Assembly (NCBI GenBank): GCA_017390825.1
Contig: JAFPAK010000241.1
Coordinates: forward strand, 1 to 6,505
Source of the DNA: Clostridia bacterium
GTDB taxonomy: Bacteria; Bacillota_A; Clostridia; Oscillospirales; Acutalibacteraceae
DNA length: 6,505 nucleotides
Direction of reading: 5' to 3'
The position numbers and the translations under genes are program-made. Each line of letters begins with the position of its first letter. Positions within the stretch are counted from its first letter, which is position 1. The notes below the pieces were generated by a model. That model was not told the DNA's origin and did no database searches. It was given only the letters and a program-made list of their open reading frames with translations. Positions 3,764 to 6,505 of the stretch are shown here, one piece after another.

Positions 3764-4004
3764 GCCTTTCGAGATCCTCCAACCGATGATTAATAACTTT
3801 GATTTGTTCTTCGACAACCGGCATCCGCTCGGCAAAATGATTGTGCTTTGTCACTTCTTTCGCAAGGTTATCAATTTTCGTGTCAATTACAGCCTGATGT
3901 ATTTCGAGTTTATGCTGTATTTCTCTGTTGCTTGCTTTAGTGCTTATGATAACGCCTGCAAGTGTTGCTACTGCTGAAATAATACTTACGATTATACTTT
4001 CCAT
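3744..4004 (-). CDS. XhlA-like membrane-anchored coiled-coil lysis protein (86 aa)
   Basis: An N-terminal hydrophobic segment (residues 3-21, SIIVSIISAVATLAGVIIS) is followed by a long charged helix. The helix carries heptad-like spacing (IQHKLEIHQAVIDTKIDNL, then the VTKHNHFAERMPVVEEQIKVINHRLEDLE region, 52-79). This architecture, one membrane anchor plus a coiled coil containing NHFAERMPVVEEQIKV, is common next to holins in Gram-positive phages and resembles haemolysin XhlA or holin-accessory proteins. ATG 4004 has a good GGAGG (4016-4020). The 3' end overlaps the holin gene by 20 bases. It probably helps holin-dependent membrane disruption or its timing, by analogy with known neighbours. 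Confidence 0.78.
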   Translation of the reverse strand: MESIIVSIISAVATLAGVIISTKASNREIQHKLEIHQAVIDTKIDNLAKEVTKHNHFAERMPVVEEQIKVINHRLEDLERHERTNQ

Positions 4005-4025
4005 TTGCTTTAATCCTCCGTGATT

Positions 4026-5036
4026 TTAGCTTTGATTTTTAATGATGTTCAATAGATTTGATAATTTTTCTTTTATGTTGCCGAACTCCACGAGTGTGAT
4101 CTTTTCAAGGTTACAATCATATTCTATTGCCGTTACTGCTGTAATAAGATCTATTTCAAGATCTTCGTCAATGACCTCTATAATATCGCCAATATCAGAT
4201 ATATTTTCGATACTTGCTTTGACTGTATAATTTATTCGTGGTTTACAGTTCTCGGCTAAATATGCCGTAGCCTGCTCTTCGAGATCTTCTTTCAGCCGGT
4301 TCTCGTATTGTGATTCTGTTTCGCCTTCTTCCTTTTCAATATCCTGAGTGAATGATACCGTTTTTGTATACGGAATAGAATACTGAGTGTCGGAAATCAG
4401 GTAAACTGAATCGAGTCGTATTCCGTCTTTACCTGTAGGTAAAAGTTTCGTAACAACGTTATTCCAGTCCTCGGACTTCTGAATTTCTTTCAGGTTTTTT
4501 CCGTACCTGATTGTAACACCTTTATCAGTCCCGATTGTTTCTTTTATCTGTATATCGAAATTATCTCTTACCAAGTGACCGCCCCAACGTGCAAGAACGC
4601 CGCTCACGGCTTCATATAGCGATTTTAAAGTACAACCATATGAATTTATATCATCAATATTTGACGCCACTGTGAACGCTGTCTGTGGCTCTGTGGATGC
4701 GTTTATAATTTCGAGAGCTTCTTCACATGTTTTCGCTGTCGCCATTGCTGAAACTATCAGATAATTTTGCGTATCAAAAAAAACGTGCTTCGCTCTTGCT
4801 TTGATCTTTGTTTTATTCTGTTCAGGGTTATTAATTCGGAACGCCTGTTCTCCTGTAGGAGTCGGGCACACGAGAATGTTTCCGTGCTTTATCCACGGCG
4901 AATAATCTGTACTGCATTCTATGTCAACGTAATAATCGCCGCCGTCCTCCTTGCGCAGTCGTGCTTTTGTAGGCTGAAGGATCTTGTCGCCATTTGAAGT
5001 GAAAACCGTGTCGTCCTGCCCGAATATTTTAATCAT
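4026..5036 (-). CDS. Tail tip hub protein, Tal/gp27-like (336 aa)
   Basis: The N-terminus has the compact MIKIF-x-x-D-x-x-F-x-x-NGDKIL start followed by KARLRKEDGGDYYVDIECSTD. The segments NILVCPTPTGEQAFRI and KTKIKARAKHVFFDTQNYLIV (about 75-95) match what I know of the phage minor structural/prophage endopeptidase tail family. That family forms the baseplate hub, a gp27-like ring at the tail tip. Later segments (YGKNLKEIQKSEDWNNVVTKLLPTGKDG and the Glu-rich ETESQYENRLKEDLEEQATAYL) also fit. At 336 residues it ends soon after the hub domain, with no lysozyme, peptidase or collagen-like extension, so it is a short form. ATG 5036 follows GAGGTGA (5042-5048), partly within the preceding stop. 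The position downstream of the fibre-type genes is unusual. Confidence 0.82.
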   Translation of the reverse strand: MIKIFGQDDTVFTSNGDKILQPTKARLRKEDGGDYYVDIECSTDYSPWIKHGNILVCPTPTGEQAFRINNPEQNKTKIKARAKHVFFDTQNYLIVSAMATAKTCEEALEIINASTEPQTAFTVASNIDDINSYGCTLKSLYEAVSGVLARWGGHLVRDNFDIQIKETIGTDKGVTIRYGKNLKEIQKSEDWNNVVTKLLPTGKDGIRLDSVYLISDTQYSIPYTKTVSFTQDIEKEEGETESQYENRLKEDLEEQATAYLAENCKPRINYTVKASIENISDIGDIIEVIDEDLEIDLITAVTAIEYDCNLEKITLVEFGNIKEKLSNLLNIIKNQS

Positions 5037-5047
5037 GGTTTCACCTC

Positions 5048-5824
5048 TTAATCAGTATAAACATTATTCATAAACGCCGTCCATCCTTCCGCATCGTTGT
5101 CATATTCTCCAAGGTCGCAAGCAAGAACAAATCGGTTAATGAACGTAGCGTCAATAGTGGTAATTTTTCCGTCCCTGTTGGCGTCTGCTCGGTTTTCCTG
5201 TTCTTCAGGTGTAACGGTCTGTATATAATAATCAGTCCAGTTTGTCGCCCAGTCCTGCGGTTCTTCTGTCTGAAGTGTATAATTATCGCCGTCTTTGGTG
5301 TAATAGGTATTTGCCGCCCACGTAGGAGCTGACGCACCTGTAACTGATGCGTAAACTCCGTTTAATCCTGAAGATCTGCCCATAGATATATTATTATATG
5401 CTCTGAGTACTAACGTTGCATCAACGCTTGAAATAATTCCGTCCCCGTCAACGTCAGGATAAACAAAAGTAGGAAGAACGACCGGCGGTCGAGTAATATC
5501 AAACGTTAAGTCCATGAAACCCTTGACGAGCGTGTAAACTTCACTGTTTGCCTGAAGTTCTAAGTCGTAATAGTATCTACCGAGCGGCAGGTCTACTGTG
5601 TTTCCGGCAGGTACTTTCATTAAATAACTGTATGCTTCTTCGTTTTCAAGAGCTGTTACGGCTGTTTTGTCTACCTGAAAAACATAGTTATTGTCGGTTT
5701 CTTTTACCTTGACTGAGAACGTTATTTGTGTTCCTTCGTCTGCAAGGTCTAACGCCTGATCGAGCGTAAAAACAATCGGTAACGTATCTCCTCTTGTGTG
5801 ATCGAAATCCTGTCTGTAAGTCAT
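5048..5824 (-). CDS. BppU-like baseplate protein with split dockerin domain (258 aa)
   Basis: Residues 1-112 (RQDFDHTRGDTLPIVFTLD, TFSVKVKETDNNYVF, LGRYYYDLELQ) fit the BppU-type N-terminal domain used in siphovirus baseplates. The remainder carries two calcium-loop repeats of dockerin type: D124-V-D-G-D-G-I-I-S-S-V-D135, then ATLVLRAY, and D214-A-N-R-D-G-K-I-T-T-I-D225, then ATFINRFV. Aspartate/asparagine at loop positions 1, 3, 5 and 12 are all present. Between them lies a Tyr/Trp-rich stretch (about 155-203, with YYTKDGDNY and EEPQDWATNWTDYY), a motif seen in other phage tail proteins. The loops are about 90 residues apart instead of about 32. Start ATG 5824 has GGAGG (5832-5836). It probably binds a cohesin on the host surface; this is inference. 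Confidence 0.85.
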   Translation of the reverse strand: MTYRQDFDHTRGDTLPIVFTLDQALDLADEGTQITFSVKVKETDNNYVFQVDKTAVTALENEEAYSYLMKVPAGNTVDLPLGRYYYDLELQANSEVYTLVKGFMDLTFDITRPPVVLPTFVYPDVDGDGIISSVDATLVLRAYNNISMGRSSGLNGVYASVTGASAPTWAANTYYTKDGDNYTLQTEEPQDWATNWTDYYIQTVTPEEQENRADANRDGKITTIDATFINRFVLACDLGEYDNDAEGWTAFMNNVYTD

Positions 5825-5836
5825 TTTAAAACCTCC

Positions 5837-6172
5837 TTAAAACATTTTCGTATCCCCGTTATAAAGGGACTTAATTTGTGTATCTCCGCAGAAAATCTTC
5901 TTTATGAGCTTGTTTCCGAAATAAAGCTTTGATCCTGTTGAAATCTTATACATTTTCGGGAAAATGCTTTTAAACGGCAAATCTCCGTCAATGATTTTCC
6001 ACATCGAAGCAGGTGCATCGTCTATTTCGTAAAGCACTGGAAAAATTATTTTATAAGGAGCTTTTCCGTTAATTATTCTCCAAGTGCTTAAAGGTGCATC
6101 GTCAATACTGTACATTTGCGGAAATTCGCTAAGAAACGGCAAATCTCCGTCAATGATTTTCCATTCAGCCAT
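5837..6172 (-). CDS. Tail-associated protein with three 27-residue repeats (111 aa)
   Basis: Residues 4-27, 31-54 and 58-79 repeat a W-(K/R)-II-(D/N)-G-x-x-P-(F/Y)...FP-x-(M/L)-Y-x-I-DDAP unit with a 27-residue period; the third unit decays after KMYKI. The C-terminal third (80-111) is a second repeat type: LYFGNKLIKKI, then FCGDTQIKSL, then YNGDTKMF, a G-(N/D)-x-x-IK pattern common at the ends of Clostridia phage tail proteins. ATG 6172 has GGGGTGA about six bases upstream, overlapping the preceding stop. Position between the fibre and the baseplate protein suggests a tail-tip or receptor-related structural role. No enzyme motif is seen. Confidence 0.75.
   Translation of the reverse strand: MAEWKIIDGDLPFLSEFPQMYSIDDAPLSTWRIINGKAPYKIIFPVLYEIDDAPASMWKIIDGDLPFKSIFPKMYKISTGSKLYFGNKLIKKIFCGDTQIKSLYNGDTKMF
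5972..6001. repeat. 30-bp exact repeat, copy 1 (within 111-aa gene)
   Basis: Identical to 6134-6163 over exactly 30 bases, 162 bp (two 81-bp protein repeat periods) apart. It encodes the W-K-I-I-D-G-D-L-P-F core of repeat 3. The middle repeat has diverged, so the first and third units look recently homogenised. Confidence 0.9.
6134..6163. repeat. 30-bp exact repeat, copy 2 (within 111-aa gene)
   Basis: Exact match to 5972-6001, encoding the same core of repeat 1 near the protein N-terminus. The flanking bases differ (G at 6133, T at 6164). Confidence 0.9.
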
Positions 6173-6176
6173 TTAA

Positions 6177-6505
6177 TCACCCCGAAACATTTATAACTGT
6201 AAATCCTTTAGCTCTGAGAGCTTCTCCGTTTATGATTTCAGATGATGTTACTCCTGCCATTCCTCGTGTGAAATATACTTCGTATTGCTGATTTGAAGGC
6301 TGATTATCAACATTAATAACACCGCTTGAACCATCTTCACACGACCATTTACCGGAATATGACATTGAGCCGAACGAAGCTTCTGACATATCTAAGTCTA
6401 TTACGCTATTAAGTAACTTTCCTCTTGAAATCCAACCACTCAACAGACCGGATGTTTTGATTTTCCCCTGTATTCTACAATTATCTATAAGAGGATTTAA
6501 ACCGA
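6177..6505 (-). CDS. Fibre/adhesin C-terminal part, GLUG-like, cut by window edge
   Basis: The frame stays open to the window end with no good start site, so only the C-terminal 108 residues are visible. A TTG at 6443 is internal, not the true start. The visible part begins GLNPLIDNCRIQGKIKTSG and continues LLSGWISRGKLLNSVIDLDMS, which resembles GLUG-type beta-helix turns (NC-x-x-x-G-x-I...GLL-G-x...N-x-V). A second strand-rich portion follows (YSGKWSCEDGSSGVINVDN), and the end is INGEALRAKGFTVINVSG. Such turns occur in phage fibres and bacterial adhesins, giving elongated beta-solenoid shafts. It is the furthest-upstream gene of the - strand tail operon in the window. A host-binding fibre role is inferred. 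Confidence 0.7.
   Translation of the reverse strand, partial: GLNPLIDNCRIQGKIKTSGLLSGWISRGKLLNSVIDLDMSEASFGSMSYSGKWSCEDGSSGVINVDNQPSNQQYEVYFTRGMAGVTSSEIINGEALRAKGFTVINVSG

Noticed and set aside
3764..3835. Longer N-terminus for the holin (81 residues)
   Set aside because: The extra part overlaps the XhlA-like gene in another frame, is polar and basic without family resemblance, and lacks a ribosome binding site. The family-like sequence begins at MKERIS.
3705..4997. + strand open frames opposite the holin, XhlA-like and hub genes
   Set aside because: They are antisense to well-supported genes, have no good start sites and show hydrophobic or Ser-rich shadow composition.
5068..5337. - strand 89-residue frame inside the dockerin gene
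   Set aside because: Its Arg/Thr-rich low-complexity translation is a frame shadow of the dockerin coding sequence.
1..6505. CRISPR array, tRNA, transposase, integrase or diversity-generating retroelement
   Set aside because: No regularly spaced repeats, cloverleaf, recombinase or reverse transcriptase motifs were seen on either strand. The 30-bp repeat in the 111-residue gene is coding.

Overview
The window looks like part of a temperate or virulent siphovirus-type phage (or prophage) of a Gram-positive, low-to-moderate GC gut bacterium. The reasons are strong AGGAGG-type ribosome binding sites, consensus TTGACA/TATAAT promoters, and tail and holin genes of Firmicutes-phage type. One tail protein carries a type I dockerin-like module. 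This points to a cellulosome- or amylosome-bearing host such as Ruminococcus, but the host assignment is inference.

Layout. Positions 1-3460 hold twelve short, closely packed genes on the + strand, encoding 52 to 147 residues each. Most are unknown small phage proteins. The last two are recognisable by type: a Cys-rich zinc-binding protein and a small helix-turn-helix (HTH) protein. The run contains two nearly identical promoter cassettes (1095-1141 and 1915-1961). Each has a consensus -35, a 17-bp spacer, an extended TGnTATAAT -10 and a 13-bp dyad inside the spacer that looks like an operator. The run ends in a strong bidirectional terminator at 3484-3523. Hairpins without T-tracts lie between several genes, and a longer structured segment (2637-2731) lies before the gene at 2750.

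Positions 3565-6505 hold the end of the structural and lysis module on the - strand. Read in transcription order, it contains the C-terminal end of a GLUG-like beta-structured fibre protein (cut by the window edge), a 111-residue protein with three 27-residue repeats, and a 258-residue BppU-like baseplate protein with a split dockerin. These are followed by a 336-residue Tal/gp27-like hub protein, an XhlA-like membrane-anchored coiled-coil protein and a 57-residue two-pass holin. The two modules converge on the 3461-3589 gap. That gap also holds a textbook - strand promoter with an 18-bp perfect palindrome, which could drive a roughly 75-nt RNA ending at the shared terminator.

How it may work together. 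The right half builds the adsorption tip and lysis membrane proteins; the dockerin suggests attachment to cohesins of the host's surface scaffold. The left half resembles a phage accessory or anti-host operon: strong operator-bearing promoters, many tiny genes, and an HTH gene in last position as a plausible autorepressor, as in anti-CRISPR operons. That comparison is architectural only; none of the small genes is recognised as an anti-CRISPR.
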